Notes: generated by a model from the letters alone, not told the origin. Positions 8,468-19,006 are shown, numbered from the stretch's first letter. The stretch is 64,000 nucleotides of DNA from Aureibacter tunicatorum (GCF_036492635.1 NZ_AP025305.1:3410001-3474000), one strand, 5' to 3'. A program made the numbers and translations.

Positions 8468-11400
8468 ATGAACAAATTTATATATAAAACTCTTTGGATG
8501 GTAATTTGCCTGGCATTGGCAAATTGCTTGATTCCATCATCCTTGCTAGCAAGTCAAAATAACATTACAAGTGTAAATCTTCTTTCTACTACGATACCTG
8601 AAAACTCTGATTTTAGCACACAATTCAACATCAAAAACTCAGATGCATTCTATGCAGGCGGGTATACTATTACGTTCGTTTCTGGAACTGGCGGAGAAGA
8701 CAATAATTCCTTTGAGGTCAACGAAAATTTTGGCACATACAATTTAGCCAGCAAGTCTGGTGTTTCTTTTAATTTCGAAAGCGGCAAAACTGAATACAAA
8801 GTTAAAGTTAAAGTAACCGACGACAATGGCGGAAGTGTAACAGAATCATTCGTATTGAATGTTACAAATATGAATGATGCACCAACTAAGATAAACTATG
8901 ATCAATCCATAACATCCGTTGTTGAAAACGATGCAACTATTAGGGATAAAGTAGTTCTTTTTGTCACGGGGTTTGAAGATGAAGATGCTAGCGGATTGCC
9001 TCCGGTTTATAGTATTCAAAATGATCCCAACAATCAATTTAAAGTTGTAGTGGATCCTATCTTTGGTGATATCATGGTCCAATTCACAGGAGTGCCTTTC
9101 GACTACGAAGCAGGGACACCTGTTACATTTACCTTAAGAATCTCTGAACAAAATGACGCGGATCTTTACCATGACGAAACGATTACCTTGCAAATCACTA
9201 ACGACCCATCTGATGATGGAGGCGGAAGCAACGAAGCTCCTACTAATATAACCTTGTCAAAAAATAGTGTGAATGAAAACTCGGCTGTAAACAAGGATAT
9301 AGGAAATTTAAGCACAACTGATCCTGACGCTGGAGATACTCATACTTACTCTCTTACCAGCAATCCTAATGATTTATTAAAAATTTCGGGCAATAAGCTT
9401 CAAGTTAAAAACAATATAAACTTTGAAGTTCACTCGCCTTTGAATATTGAAATCACAACCACTGATCAAGGTGGAGAAAAATTTTCAAAATCATTCGAAA
9501 TCAGAATCAATGACATCAATGAAGCGCCAACCAACATCTCATTGGACAACAATAGTGTCAATGAAGATGAAAATACTGGATTTGTGATTGGCAGCTTTAC
9601 AACAACCGATGAAGATTCTCCGGAAGCACATGTGTATGCTTTTGTTACTGGTACTGGAAGCGACGACAATGCTTCATTTTCAATTACCGATGACAAACTA
9701 AAATTAAACACAACGCTTGATTTCGAAACTAAAACAAGTTACAAAATCAGAATAAAATCCACAGATAAAGGTGGCGCTGGTCTTTCACTTGAAAAAAGCT
9801 TTACGATAAATGTTAATAATGTCGTAGAGAATACCTCGCCAACAAATATTAATTTATCCACAGTCAGTGGAGAACCAAAAGAAAACTCTCCATTTAATAC
9901 AACTGTAGGTAATTTCTCAGTAATAGATGCTGATGCTGGAGACACTCATACACTTGCTTTAGTTTCAGGTTCAGGAAGCACACACAACAATTTGTTCAAA
10001 ATAGAAGGCAAAGCTCTTAAAATCAATGGAAATATTGATTTCGAAAATAACGAGACATTGTCAATCAGAGTAAAAGCAACTGATGCGGCTGGTGCTTCTT
10101 TTGAAAAAACATTCTCATTGAATGTTGTAGATCAAAATGAAGAACCTACCAATATCGTTTTTTCCAAATCCGCTAACCAGCCAATGGAAAATGCAAATAC
10201 CGGCACTACAGTTGGCACTTTCAGTGTATCGGATCCTGACAATGATGATTCTCATACTTTGACTCTTGTTTCAGGTGCGGGTAGCGATCATAACAATCTA
10301 TTTATAATTGATGGAAAAACGCTCAAAGTTAATGGAAATATAGACTTTGAAACAAACCCAACATTAAGGATAAGAGTAAAAGCAACTGATCAAAACAACC
10401 TTGCTTTTCAAAAATCATTTACCCTTGATGTGACAAATGTCGCTGAATCTCCAACAGATATTTCATTAGATCAACAAGGAAGCGACTTGAAGGAAAACAG
10501 TCCTCAAGGAACTCAAGTTGGTGTATTCACCATAACTGATCCAGATAATGGAGAGTCGCATACCATTACACTCGTAAGCGGAACTGGCGACGATCACAAT
10601 AATTTATTCTTGATTGACGGTAAAAATCTAAAGGTAAACGGAAATATCGATTTTGAGACCACTCCTGTAGCTAAAATTAGAGTCAGTGTCACTGACGGAA
10701 CAAGTACTCCACTTGAAAAACAGATAACAATCACAATTGAAGATGTTGTAGAAAATAGCGACCCTACGGATATTACCCTTGATAAACAAGGTGTGGAACT
10801 CAAAGAAAACAGCCCTAGCAACACGCTAGTGGGAATATTCTCAGCAACTGATGTGGATAATGGCGATACACATACTTTCACTCTAGTATCCGGCGCTGGC
10901 GACACTAATAATAATCTATTTTCTATTCAAAATAAAAATGAGCTGAAAGTCAATGGCGCTATAGACTTTGAAACGACACAAACAGTAAGCATTCGTGTCA
11001 AAGTCGTTGACAACAATGGAGGAGCTTTCGAAAAAGCAATTTCTATAAGTGTAGAAGACGTAACTGAAAATACTGGAGGCCAAGCGCCAACAGATATAAC
11101 ACTGAGTAATCAAACAGTGGCAGAAAATTCAGGAGTTGGAAAAATCATAGGTAATTTAGGTGCTACAGATGCTGACACAGCCATTGACGATCTTTCTTTC
11201 TTTATGGGTACAGGTGCAGGAGACCAAGATAACTCAAAATTTTATATCGACGGAAAAAAATTGCGAGCGAATGTTTCCTTCAATTTTGAGAATGAAAATA
11301 GATTTCAAAAAATTCTTCTCAAAGTTGTTGACCCTGAAGGAAATTCATTTGACAAAATCTTTGATATCGAAATTCTAAATGTGCAAGAAGCTCCAACTGA

Positions 11401-13786
11401 GATTACTCTTGATAATAACACAGTAAATGAAACGGAATCCAGTGGTTTTGCAATTGGCAATTTAGATGTAGTTGACGATGACCGCAATGAGCCATATACA
11501 TTTAATTTGACTGCAGACACTGACAACGGCAACAATGAATACGACAATGCTCTATTTCTAGTTGATGGAGCGCAATTGAAATTGAATGGCAACTTGGATT
11601 TCGACTCAAAACCAACATTAAAGATTCATATCCAAACTCAAGGCAACAATGATGGGCTGACTTTCAGTCAAATACTTACTATTAATGTTGAAAAGGCTGT
11701 AAATACAGCTCCTACAAATATTGATTTATCAAATCAAACGATTATTGAAAATGCTTTGGCAGACCAATTAGTAGGAACAATATCAAGCACAGATGCTGAT
11801 GCCGGAGACACTCACACATATGTATTGATCGCTGGAAGTGGAGACACAGATAACAATTTATTCAAAATAGATGGCAATGAGCTTAAAGTAAAAGCGTCCA
11901 ATACCATTGATTTCGAACAAAAAGATATGTTGTCTATCCGTTTAAAAACAACTGACAACGGTGGCGCCAGCTTTGAAAAAGTGTTCTCCATTTCTGTCGA
12001 AGATGTGGATGAGAACACCAATACCGCTCCTACGAATATTGATTTATCAAATCAAACAATTGTCGAAAATGCTGTGGCAGACCAGCTAGTGGGTGAAATC
12101 ACAACCACAGATGCTGACGCGGGAAACACTCATACTTACTTACTAATTGCAGGAAGCGGTGACACAGACAATAATTTATTCAAAATAGATGGCAATGAGC
12201 TTAAAGTAAAAGCATCGAACACAATTGACTTCGAGCAAAAAGACTTGTTGTCTATTCGTTTGAAAACAACTGATAATAATGGTGCTAGCTTTGAGAAAGT
12301 GTTCTCCATCACTGTGGAAGATGTGGACGAAAATAGCAACAATGCTCCTACAGACATTGCCTTGAGCAATAACAGCATATTGGAAAATCAAGCTATCGGC
12401 ACTATTGTCGGTTCTCTGACAGCATCTGACCCTGACAACGGTCAAACGCATACATTCAGCTTGGTGGCGGGACAAGGAGATACAGACAACGTTTCATTCA
12501 AAATAGTGGGTGACAAACTCCAAAGCGATGAAATATTCGATTTTGAAGCTATTAAAAATCAATACAGCATACGCATTGAAGTAAACGACGGAGCAGGAGG
12601 ATCATTTTCAAAAGTATTCAAAATTAACATTACAGATATTATTCAAGAACAAAACACTGAGCCTTCAGATATTTTGCTTTCTAATAACTCTATCTCTGAA
12701 AACGAACCTTCAGGAACAACTATTGGAACATTATCCACAGTAGACCCAGATCCTTTGCAAACTCATATTTTTAGTCTTGTAAACGGTGATGGAAGCGATG
12801 ACAATTCATCAGTAACTATTGAAGACAATATATTGAAAAGTGCCGCTTCTTTCGATTTCGAATCGAAAAACAGTTTGAATATCAGAATAAAAGTCGCAGA
12901 CAATCAAGGCGGTTCATTTGAAAAGGCTCTTATTATCGATATTATTGATGAAGAGTTAACCATTTCACTTTCCAACACAACTGTGAAAGAAAATGAGTCA
13001 ACTGATATTCTAGTGGGAGAACTATCTATTGGCAACGGCAACACTGCCACTTTTGAGCTTGTAGCTGGAGAGGGAGATACTAACAACAACTTGTTTATAA
13101 TAGATGGAGGTAAACTAATGACTGCAGCTGGATTGGACTATGAAGACCAGAACAGTTTAAGCATTAGAATTAAAGCTACAGACAGCAATGGAGAAGTGTC
13201 TGAGCAAAGCTTCAACATAGAGGTAATAGATATACCAACCATCACATCCGAATCAATCACGTTAGATGAAATTAGCTTAAGCAACAATTCTCAAACAGGC
13301 GATATTAGCGCAACGATAATGGTCGATGATAATCAAGGAAATTTGGACATTACCTTTGTCAACGGTGAAGGAGATGATGACAATGATCTTTTCATCATTG
13401 AAGACAACAAAATCATCTTGGATGAAAACTTAATCGACTATATCGACGAAAATGCCACTACATTGAGCATTAGAATAGCAGTGACTAACGAAGCGGGAGA
13501 AACTGTTGAGAAAACATTTGAAATGCCTATATCCAAAGAAATCGAATGGGCTAAAGTATTTTCTCCAAATGGGGATGGCATAAATGACGAGTTTTCGATC
13601 ACTTACCCTAACTCCAGCGAACCCGTTAAAGTGATGATTATGAATAAAAGAAGCCAGATTTTCTTTGAAACCGATGATTACAGAAATGCAAGCTGGAACG
13701 GAGGCTCTGCTCCTTCAGGCATTTATTATATTTCTGTGACAAATGGCGATGATGAAAAAATCGGATCTTTTACACTTGCCCGATAA
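8468..13786 (+). CDS. Giant cadherin-repeat adhesin with gliding-motility C-terminal (type B T9SS) domain
   Basis: A 1772-aa secreted protein: signal peptide (about 1-28), then roughly 15 cadherin-like beta-sandwich repeats of about 100 aa. Most open with APTNI/APTDI-(T/S)LSxxxxxEN and carry acidic calcium-binding runs such as DADAGDTH. The C-terminus, from about residue 1690, has FSPNGDGINDEF and ends in a strand typical of the gliding motility-associated domain (CHU_C), a T9SS sorting signal. It should be exported by T9SS and displayed on the surface as a calcium-stiffened rod for adhesion or gliding. Two adjacent repeats are nearly identical (see 11708-12343). ATG 8468 is preferred to 8435, which would overlap the upstream gene and put the signal peptide 11 residues in. 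It is cotranscribed with the PorP-SPOR gene. Confidence 0.9.
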   Translation: MNKFIYKTLWMVICLALANCLIPSSLLASQNNITSVNLLSTTIPENSDFSTQFNIKNSDAFYAGGYTITFVSGTGGEDNNSFEVNENFGTYNLASKSGVSFNFESGKTEYKVKVKVTDDNGGSVTESFVLNVTNMNDAPTKINYDQSITSVVENDATIRDKVVLFVTGFEDEDASGLPPVYSIQNDPNNQFKVVVDPIFGDIMVQFTGVPFDYEAGTPVTFTLRISEQNDADLYHDETITLQITNDPSDDGGGSNEAPTNITLSKNSVNENSAVNKDIGNLSTTDPDAGDTHTYSLTSNPNDLLKISGNKLQVKNNINFEVHSPLNIEITTTDQGGEKFSKSFEIRINDINEAPTNISLDNNSVNEDENTGFVIGSFTTTDEDSPEAHVYAFVTGTGSDDNASFSITDDKLKLNTTLDFETKTSYKIRIKSTDKGGAGLSLEKSFTINVNNVVENTSPTNINLSTVSGEPKENSPFNTTVGNFSVIDADAGDTHTLALVSGSGSTHNNLFKIEGKALKINGNIDFENNETLSIRVKATDAAGASFEKTFSLNVVDQNEEPTNIVFSKSANQPMENANTGTTVGTFSVSDPDNDDSHTLTLVSGAGSDHNNLFIIDGKTLKVNGNIDFETNPTLRIRVKATDQNNLAFQKSFTLDVTNVAESPTDISLDQQGSDLKENSPQGTQVGVFTITDPDNGESHTITLVSGTGDDHNNLFLIDGKNLKVNGNIDFETTPVAKIRVSVTDGTSTPLEKQITITIEDVVENSDPTDITLDKQGVELKENSPSNTLVGIFSATDVDNGDTHTFTLVSGAGDTNNNLFSIQNKNELKVNGAIDFETTQTVSIRVKVVDNNGGAFEKAISISVEDVTENTGGQAPTDITLSNQTVAENSGVGKIIGNLGATDADTAIDDLSFFMGTGAGDQDNSKFYIDGKKLRANVSFNFENENRFQKILLKVVDPEGNSFDKIFDIEILNVQEAPTEITLDNNTVNETESSGFAIGNLDVVDDDRNEPYTFNLTADTDNGNNEYDNALFLVDGAQLKLNGNLDFDSKPTLKIHIQTQGNNDGLTFSQILTINVEKAVNTAPTNIDLSNQTIIENALADQLVGTISSTDADAGDTHTYVLIAGSGDTDNNLFKIDGNELKVKASNTIDFEQKDMLSIRLKTTDNGGASFEKVFSISVEDVDENTNTAPTNIDLSNQTIVENAVADQLVGEITTTDADAGNTHTYLLIAGSGDTDNNLFKIDGNELKVKASNTIDFEQKDLLSIRLKTTDNNGASFEKVFSITVEDVDENSNNAPTDIALSNNSILENQAIGTIVGSLTASDPDNGQTHTFSLVAGQGDTDNVSFKIVGDKLQSDEIFDFEAIKNQYSIRIEVNDGAGGSFSKVFKINITDIIQEQNTEPSDILLSNNSISENEPSGTTIGTLSTVDPDPLQTHIFSLVNGDGSDDNSSVTIEDNILKSAASFDFESKNSLNIRIKVADNQGGSFEKALIIDIIDEELTISLSNTTVKENESTDILVGELSIGNGNTATFELVAGEGDTNNNLFIIDGGKLMTAAGLDYEDQNSLSIRIKATDSNGEVSEQSFNIEVIDIPTITSESITLDEISLSNNSQTGDISATIMVDDNQGNLDITFVNGEGDDDNDLFIIEDNKIILDENLIDYIDENATTLSIRIAVTNEAGETVEKTFEMPISKEIEWAKVFSPNGDGINDEFSITYPNSSEPVKVMIMNKRSQIFFETDDYRNASWNGGSAPSGIYYISVTNGDDEKIGSFTLAR
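11708..12343 (+). repeat. Two near-identical 318-bp cadherin repeat units
   Basis: Units 11708-12025 and 12026-12343 are both exactly 318 bp (106 codons) and differ at only about ten residues. Other units in the gene are far more diverged, so this pair reflects a recent in-frame duplication or gene conversion. Confidence 0.85.
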
Positions 13787-13810
13787 AATTAAACATTGAC
13801 ATATTGCTAA

Positions 13811-13841
13811 AGCCAAATGCATTTCGCATTTGGCTTTTTTT
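13811..13841 (+). terminator. Terminator after the adhesin operon
   Basis: A perfect 10-bp stem (AGCCAAATGC 13811-13820, GCATTTGGCT 13826-13835) with loop ATTTC is followed by seven T. Confidence 0.9.
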
Positions 13842-13860
13842 GTTGCAAAATATTCACAAT

Positions 13861-13887
13861 AAAAAAGCCCGCGAAACTATCGCAGGC
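13861..13887 (-). terminator. Terminator after the nfu gene
   Basis: On the minus strand GCCTGCG (13887-13881) pairs with CGCGGGC (13873-13867), with one G-U wobble and a 7-nt loop, followed by six T (13866-13861). Confidence 0.8.
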
Positions 13888-13932
13888 TCATTTATACTTC
13901 TTCAAAACTCTATCGTTTCAAATTCAATCTCA

Positions 13933-14526
13933 TTATACACCTTCAGCTTCAACCGACTCGACTTCAGGCACCATTCTTTTTAGCAAATTTTCTATGCCAG
14001 CTTTAAGAGTTACTGTTGAAGAAGGACATCCACTGCAAGATCCCTGCAATAACACTTTCACAACACCTCCCTCAAATGAATGAAATGTAATAGCTCCTCC
14101 ATCTTGCTCCACAGCAGGCTTGATATACTCGTCTAGTATTCCCTTGATCTTAGCAACGATCTCAGAATCCTCTCCTTCTTGCGGCAATGCGGAAGCAGCA
14201 GCAGGATCGATCACCGCTTTACCTGTACTTAAATAAGTCTTGATTTCTTCCTTGATTACATTTTGCACTTCAGCCCACTCTTCAGACTCAGCTTTAGTAA
14301 CTGTAACAAAATTGCTCGCAAAAAACACTCTCTCCACATAAGGCAAATCAAATAAGACCTTCGCCAATGGAGAATCAGCAGCGCTTTCTTTGGTTGGGAA
14401 ATCATAACTTTCTCCTTGCGGCACCAACATAAAGTTCGCCACAAATTTCAACGAATTCGGGTTTGGATTAGCCTCCAAATATAACTGAACCAGTCTAGAA
14501 TTTTGAGCTTGTTCCTGTACAGACAT
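13933..14526 (-). CDS. Nfu-type iron-sulfur cluster carrier
   Basis: A 197-aa cytosolic protein with an N-terminal Nfu_N domain (about 10-100, beginning with the typical EANPNPNSLKF stretch) and a C-terminal NifU-like domain (about 120-195) holding CSGC (Cys164, Cys167), the ligands of the transferred [4Fe-4S] cluster, after EQDGGAITF. It would deliver assembled Fe-S clusters to apo-enzymes such as QueG, encoded 5 kb away. Length and domain order match Bacteroidota Nfu proteins. The gene stands alone with its own terminator. Confidence 0.93.
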   Translation of the reverse strand: MSVQEQAQNSRLVQLYLEANPNPNSLKFVANFMLVPQGESYDFPTKESAADSPLAKVLFDLPYVERVFFASNFVTVTKAESEEWAEVQNVIKEEIKTYLSTGKAVIDPAAASALPQEGEDSEIVAKIKGILDEYIKPAVEQDGGAITFHSFEGGVVKVLLQGSCSGCPSSTVTLKAGIENLLKRMVPEVESVEAEGV

Positions 14527-14623
14527 ATGTTTAGTATTTATTTTCTTCTTTTCTACAACGTAAAGATTGGAAATTTACGCCAATTTTCCCACATAAAGGA
14601 TTAACGAATGACAATTTAAGCTA

Positions 14624-15946
14624 TTATTCCTGCACCAATTCCTCCGTGTCTATTTCTGAAAAATCCTGTCCTTCCGTACTTGCCACAGCCATTGAAACCG
14701 TCGCATCGCCCGTAACATTCACAACCGTCCTACACATATCAAGAATTCTGTCAGGCGCAATGATCAATGCTAATCCTGCCGCAGGAATATTCACAGACTC
14801 CAACACAATCACAAGCATCACCATGCCTGCGCCAGGAACTCCCGCTGAACCTATCGAAGCAAGGGTAGCAGTTAATACGATCATGATTTGTTGAGTTATG
14901 GTCAAATCAAGACCTAAAGCCTGCGCGATGAACACCGCCGCAACCCCTTGATACAAACTAGTTCCATCCATGTTAATTGTAGCCCCTAAAGGCAAAACAA
15001 AACTTGAAACTTCCTCGGAAACTTTCAGCTTCTTCTCAACACATTCCATCGTCACCGGCAAGGTAGCAGAACTTGAACTTGTACTAAAGGCCAACAATTG
15101 AGCAGGCCTAATGCCTCTGAAAAAATCAAAATAATTAAAACTTGTGAAAATCTTCAAAAACATTGGATATACCAACATAATCATAATACCCAAGCCTAAT
15201 AGAACGGTCAATGAATAGGCTAACAAAGCCCCCAATATTTCTAAAGCGCTACTTGGATCATCTCCAGCCAGCTCAACAATCATCGTTGTAATTAATGCAA
15301 ATACACCGAATGGCGCGATCCTCATGATAAAATCAATAATCTTCAAAATAATCTCATTGATTCCATCAAAAAACTTCACAACTCCTTCGCCTTTCTCCTT
15401 TGGGATTTTTAATAGCGCAATCCCCATCAAAACCGCAAAAAATACGATTTTAAGCATGCTGCCATTATCCGAAGCCGCTTGAACGATATTCGTCGGCACC
15501 ATATTCACCAAAGGTTGCAATGGACCGCTTTCTCTCAACTCTTTGGCTTGATCCGCTTTAGCAGCTACTTTACCAGCGTACATTTCCAGCAAATCCATCC
15601 TCGTTTGCGTTGAGATAAATTTCCCCGGCTCGATCAAATTCACCACAGCCAAGCCAATGGTAATCGATATTACTGTCGTTAATATATATATTCCAATAGT
15701 TTTGCCTCCCATTCGCGACAATTTGGAAACATCCCCTAAATTAGCTATACCAATAATCAAGGAAGCCAATACCAAAGGCGCGGCAATCATCTTGAGGGAA
15801 TTAACGAAAATCGTCCCTATAGGCTTGATATAATTCAAAGTAAACTCCTTTGGCACGCCTAAATAGGAGAACAACAATCCAACTGCTAATCCAGCCAAAA
15901 GGCCAATGACAATCTTTAAATGCAATGGAATCTTTTTCTTAGCCAT
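14624..15946 (-). CDS. Dicarboxylate/amino acid:cation symporter (DAACS family)
   Basis: A 440-aa inner-membrane transporter of the GltPh/DctA/GltP family. The diagnostic parts are present in order: the serine-rich hairpin STSSSSATLPVT, then NMDGT in the unwound transmembrane helix 7, then the second hairpin SAGVPGAGM. The NMDGT motif binds sodium and substrate in structurally known members. It imports acidic amino acids (Glu/Asp) or C4-dicarboxylates with Na+ or H+; sequence alone does not separate these. An insertion of charged residues after the second helix region (MYAGKVAAKADQAKE) is a common variation. Single gene, separated from aroC by 396 bp. Confidence 0.92.
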   Translation of the reverse strand: MAKKKIPLHLKIVIGLLAGLAVGLLFSYLGVPKEFTLNYIKPIGTIFVNSLKMIAAPLVLASLIIGIANLGDVSKLSRMGGKTIGIYILTTVISITIGLAVVNLIEPGKFISTQTRMDLLEMYAGKVAAKADQAKELRESGPLQPLVNMVPTNIVQAASDNGSMLKIVFFAVLMGIALLKIPKEKGEGVVKFFDGINEIILKIIDFIMRIAPFGVFALITTMIVELAGDDPSSALEILGALLAYSLTVLLGLGIMIMLVYPMFLKIFTSFNYFDFFRGIRPAQLLAFSTSSSSATLPVTMECVEKKLKVSEEVSSFVLPLGATINMDGTSLYQGVAAVFIAQALGLDLTITQQIMIVLTATLASIGSAGVPGAGMVMLVIVLESVNIPAAGLALIIAPDRILDMCRTVVNVTGDATVSMAVASTEGQDFSEIDTEELVQE

Positions 15947-16287
15947 TCTAAATTGTATTATTGAATGAAAATTAAAAGTTTATAAATGTAGTCTTTCTAA
16001 CACAATTAACCAATCTAATAAAAAAGATTGAATTTCACAGAATATCCGTTTTTTTTGGAAAAAAATAATTTTATCAAAAAACAGTTATAATAAAAATAAC
16101 ACAACCAACGCAAAGGTTTTTGGCTAATCACCACATAACTCTAGTTGAAAAATACAAAACCAAGGTCAATATCGAGTTAAAGTAGTTAATTCCATTCATT
16201 AAGCAACAATTGGGTATTTCAGAGACAATTCCACCCCAACCTAGATTTTGCTAAAATTATCTTTTACCAATACTATATTGAGAGAAT
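15947..16287. other. Intergenic stretch without recognised gene
   Basis: AT-rich with no open frame of note, no full TAnnTTTG promoter for the symporter gene and no structured RNA I can recognise. It ends at the aroC terminator. Confidence 0.6.
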
Positions 16288-16321
16288 AAAAAAAGCCTCA
16301 CCTTTGAGTTAAAGATGAGGC
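16288..16321 (-). terminator. Terminator after aroC
   Basis: An 11-bp stem (GCCTCATCTTT with AAAGGTGAGGC on the minus strand, one wobble) and 5-nt loop are followed by seven T (16294-16288). Confidence 0.88.
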
Positions 16322-16342
16322 TCATATAACCTTTCTTAGAAA

Positions 16343-17419
16343 TTATATCTTTGAGGATTTATTTCTTAAATGCATATCAGCCAATACTAAAGCAGTCATA
16401 GCCTCAACAATAGGCACAGCTCTTGAAACAACGCAAGGATCATGTCTTCCCTTGCCACTCACTGTTACTGCTTCTCCACTTTCGTTAACACTATCTTGAT
16501 CTTTCATGATCGTAGCAACTGGTTTGAACGCTACTCTGAAATAAATATCCTGTCCATTGGAAATTCCACCTTGAATGCCTCCGGAGAAATTGGTTTTTGT
16601 TTTCACACGACCGTCTTCCACATAAAACTCGTCATTGTGTTCCGACCCGTACATCTCAACGCCATCAAACCCGCTTCCATACTCAAAGCCTTTTACCGCG
16701 TTGATACTCAACATTGCTTTCCCCAATTCGGCATGAAGCTTGTCGAAAACAGGTTCCCCTAAGCCTACAGGCACGTGAAAAGCCAATCCTGTCACAATAC
16801 CTCCAATAGTGTCTTGCTTTTTGCGAGTTTGGTCGATTAGCTCTATCATCTCCGCGGCTTTGTCTTGATCAGGGCATCTCAGTATATTGTCCTCGATCGT
16901 ATTCAAATCAAGCTCCTTATAGCTTTTGTCCAGCTTAATAGGACCAACCTGCGACACATAAGCTTTCACATCAATCCCTAAAGTCTTAAGATAAAGCTTA
17001 GCCAAAGCTCCTGCGGCTACTCTAGCAGCTGTTTCTCTTGCCGAACTTCTTCCTCCGCCTCGGTAATCTCTTATGCCGTACTTTTCAGTATAGGTAAAGT
17101 CCGCATGCGATGGTCTGTACTTGTCCGCGATATGCGAATAATCCTTACTTCGTTGATCTTCATTGAAAATCACTAAAGCGATTGGCGTTCCAGTGGTCTT
17201 GCCTTCAAACACACCGGAAAGAACTTGAAAGCTATCAGCTTCCTTTCTATGAGTTGTTATCTTGGATTGTCCGGGCTTTCTTCTCTCAAGCTCTTGTTGT
17301 ATGAACAGCTCGTCGAAGTCTATTCCCGCTGGACATCCATCCACCACTACTCCCAAGGCCTTTCCATGAGACTCGCCGAATGTCGATATTTTAAATATAT
17401 TTCCGTATGTATTACTCAT
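16343..17419 (-). CDS. aroC: Chorismate synthase
   Basis: A 358-aa cytosolic enzyme that makes chorismate from 5-enolpyruvylshikimate 3-phosphate, the last step of the shikimate pathway, using reduced FMN. All signatures are visible: [14 protein letters not shown] at the N-terminus, RPSHADFTY, then [22 protein letters not shown] in the flavin-binding core, and FKPVATI and RHDPCVV near the C-terminus. Length is normal. Start: TTG and GTG codons precede, but ATG 17419 gives the conserved MSNTYGN start. It appears to be a single-gene unit, about 70 bp from the divergently unrelated BatD gene end and terminated by its own hairpin. Confidence 0.97.
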   Translation of the reverse strand: MSNTYGNIFKISTFGESHGKALGVVVDGCPAGIDFDELFIQQELERRKPGQSKITTHRKEADSFQVLSGVFEGKTTGTPIALVIFNEDQRSKDYSHIADKYRPSHADFTYTEKYGIRDYRGGGRSSARETAARVAAGALAKLYLKTLGIDVKAYVSQVGPIKLDKSYKELDLNTIEDNILRCPDQDKAAEMIELIDQTRKKQDTIGGIVTGLAFHVPVGLGEPVFDKLHAELGKAMLSINAVKGFEYGSGFDGVEMYGSEHNDEFYVEDGRVKTKTNFSGGIQGGISNGQDIYFRVAFKPVATIMKDQDSVNESGEAVTVSGKGRHDPCVVSRAVPIVEAMTALVLADMHLRNKSSKI

Positions 17420-17488
17420 CACCAAATATTTACTGTAGAAATCCCTTTAACCTTCTAATGCCGCAAGTTAATACTCGCATAAGCAAAA

Positions 17489-19006
17489 TTAACCATGTTT
17501 TTTGGAAAATTTCCTCTTGACAGGAAGTTTATCCCAGAAAATGAAGCCCAATGATGACAACAACATCACGCATAGAAGTATGCTTGCTATTATTTTAAAT
17601 GTCCCCACTCTATTGACTGAACGAAGCCTATTGCTAGCCAAATCTATACGGTCATAGAATGATCCAAGATCATTTGACATGATATCAGAATTTTGCAAAC
17701 TTTCTCCGTACACGTTCAAAACCACATTCGGCCTCAGCGTGTCATACTCGGCTGTAGCCGTGTTAAAATAAATCCAATAGAAATAATCTCCCAAATTATA
17801 CTCTCCCGGTTCTTTCGGAATCACATAATAGTCAAATGATTTATTACCCAAAACGACACTATTGGATCGTTGTATGTTTTGCCTTACATTAGGCGGATAA
17901 ATATCCAAGGAATCGGAATTAACCACTGTTGGATCATCAATAGCAGCGATATTTCCTTTGCCTGTAATATTGAAGTCAAAGCTGAAACTGTTTCCTGTTT
18001 TAACCGATTTCTGGCTAATCTTGCTATTTAGCCTATACTGTCCCACAGCCACTTGATTCTTAAGAGGATAATCCGGCAATTCTTTTACTTTGATTTCAAT
18101 TGCTTTGGAATAAAACGTTTTGAAATCTTCCTGTCTATTTTGACCAAAGAAGCTTGGATTCTTTGCCACCTTGTATTTGATCATCTTCAAAGGCATCGCC
18201 GGTATCTCAATTGGATTCGTATTCAGTGGAAAGTAAGAGGCTTGAAACAAATTATACCTTTGATACACCTTATTGTTGATTTCAACTCGGTCCGGCCCCA
18301 ATCGATTATCAAAAGTCTCTTCCCAGCAATTTGTCGGCTTGATTTGCTTTAATATTTCCGATAATTGATTATTGATATCATAAAAGTCCAAAGGAGCTTT
18401 ATTTTCCAAAGCTACATAAAAAGCCGCTCTCAGGTTAAACCCCTGCCCAACGTAGACTTCCTTTTTATCAGTAGTAATAGCGAAAAACGCATCCTCCTTC
18501 ACATCCACAAATTCTGTAGGCTGCCTCTGCTGAGTTCTATTGCCAAAAAAATCAGCGAAAGGGTCGTAATAGTTACGTTGTTGCTGCGCAGCGGCAGGCC
18601 CTACCACTATCCTAGCTCCTTGGGATTTCACCTTCTTTCCATTTACATCCATTTCAAAAGGATGCAATACAAATGTCCCTTCCTTTTGCGGCAAATAAGA
18701 TTGGGAAATACTTTGCGTAAATGACATCTGTCCATTGACAATATTGGTCGAAGAGGAAGAAGAAGTTCCTCTTTTCATAAAACCAGCGATATCCGGAAAT
18801 TCGGAATAATTCTGTATTTGCCCATTGGAAACAGTAATCGTGACTTTGTAAGTCTGGTTTTTAGCGATTTTATTTGGCCCCAAGGAAATGTTCACTTCCT
18901 GCGCTGTAGCTCTTGCAGAGCCTAAAAACATCGCCAATATAAATACACATGCAAAAAATCCCTGAAATTTCGTTTTAGAGTTTATTTTCAAGCTTTCTAA
19001 TTCCAT
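17489..19006 (-). CDS. BatD-like oxygen-tolerance protein
   Basis: A 505-aa envelope protein with a signal peptide (cleavage after about residue 35), an extracytoplasmic region of beta domains (about 37-455) and a single C-terminal membrane anchor (about 468-488, IIASILLCVMLLSSLGFIF) with a basic cytosolic tail. This is the BatD architecture, including the segment EVYVGQGFNLRAAFYV. The Bat proteins were named for aerotolerance in Bacteroides, and their molecular role is unresolved. BatA, B, C and E, usually neighbours, are not in this window, so this is either a stand-alone paralogue or the cluster is split. Confidence 0.85.
   Translation of the reverse strand: MELESLKINSKTKFQGFFACVFILAMFLGSARATAQEVNISLGPNKIAKNQTYKVTITVSNGQIQNYSEFPDIAGFMKRGTSSSSSTNIVNGQMSFTQSISQSYLPQKEGTFVLHPFEMDVNGKKVKSQGARIVVGPAAAQQQRNYYDPFADFFGNRTQQRQPTEFVDVKEDAFFAITTDKKEVYVGQGFNLRAAFYVALENKAPLDFYDINNQLSEILKQIKPTNCWEETFDNRLGPDRVEINNKVYQRYNLFQASYFPLNTNPIEIPAMPLKMIKYKVAKNPSFFGQNRQEDFKTFYSKAIEIKVKELPDYPLKNQVAVGQYRLNSKISQKSVKTGNSFSFDFNITGKGNIAAIDDPTVVNSDSLDIYPPNVRQNIQRSNSVVLGNKSFDYYVIPKEPGEYNLGDYFYWIYFNTATAEYDTLRPNVVLNVYGESLQNSDIMSNDLGSFYDRIDLASNRLRSVNRVGTFKIIASILLCVMLLSSLGFIFWDKLPVKRKFSKKHG

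Noticed and set aside
9466-12475. Several antisense open frames inside the adhesin gene
   Set aside because: They mirror the periodic cadherin repeats on the other strand and have no start context; shadows of the real gene.
8468-13786. Direct repeats read as a possible CRISPR array
   Set aside because: Period is about 300 bp, in frame and coding; no short identical repeats with unique spacers.
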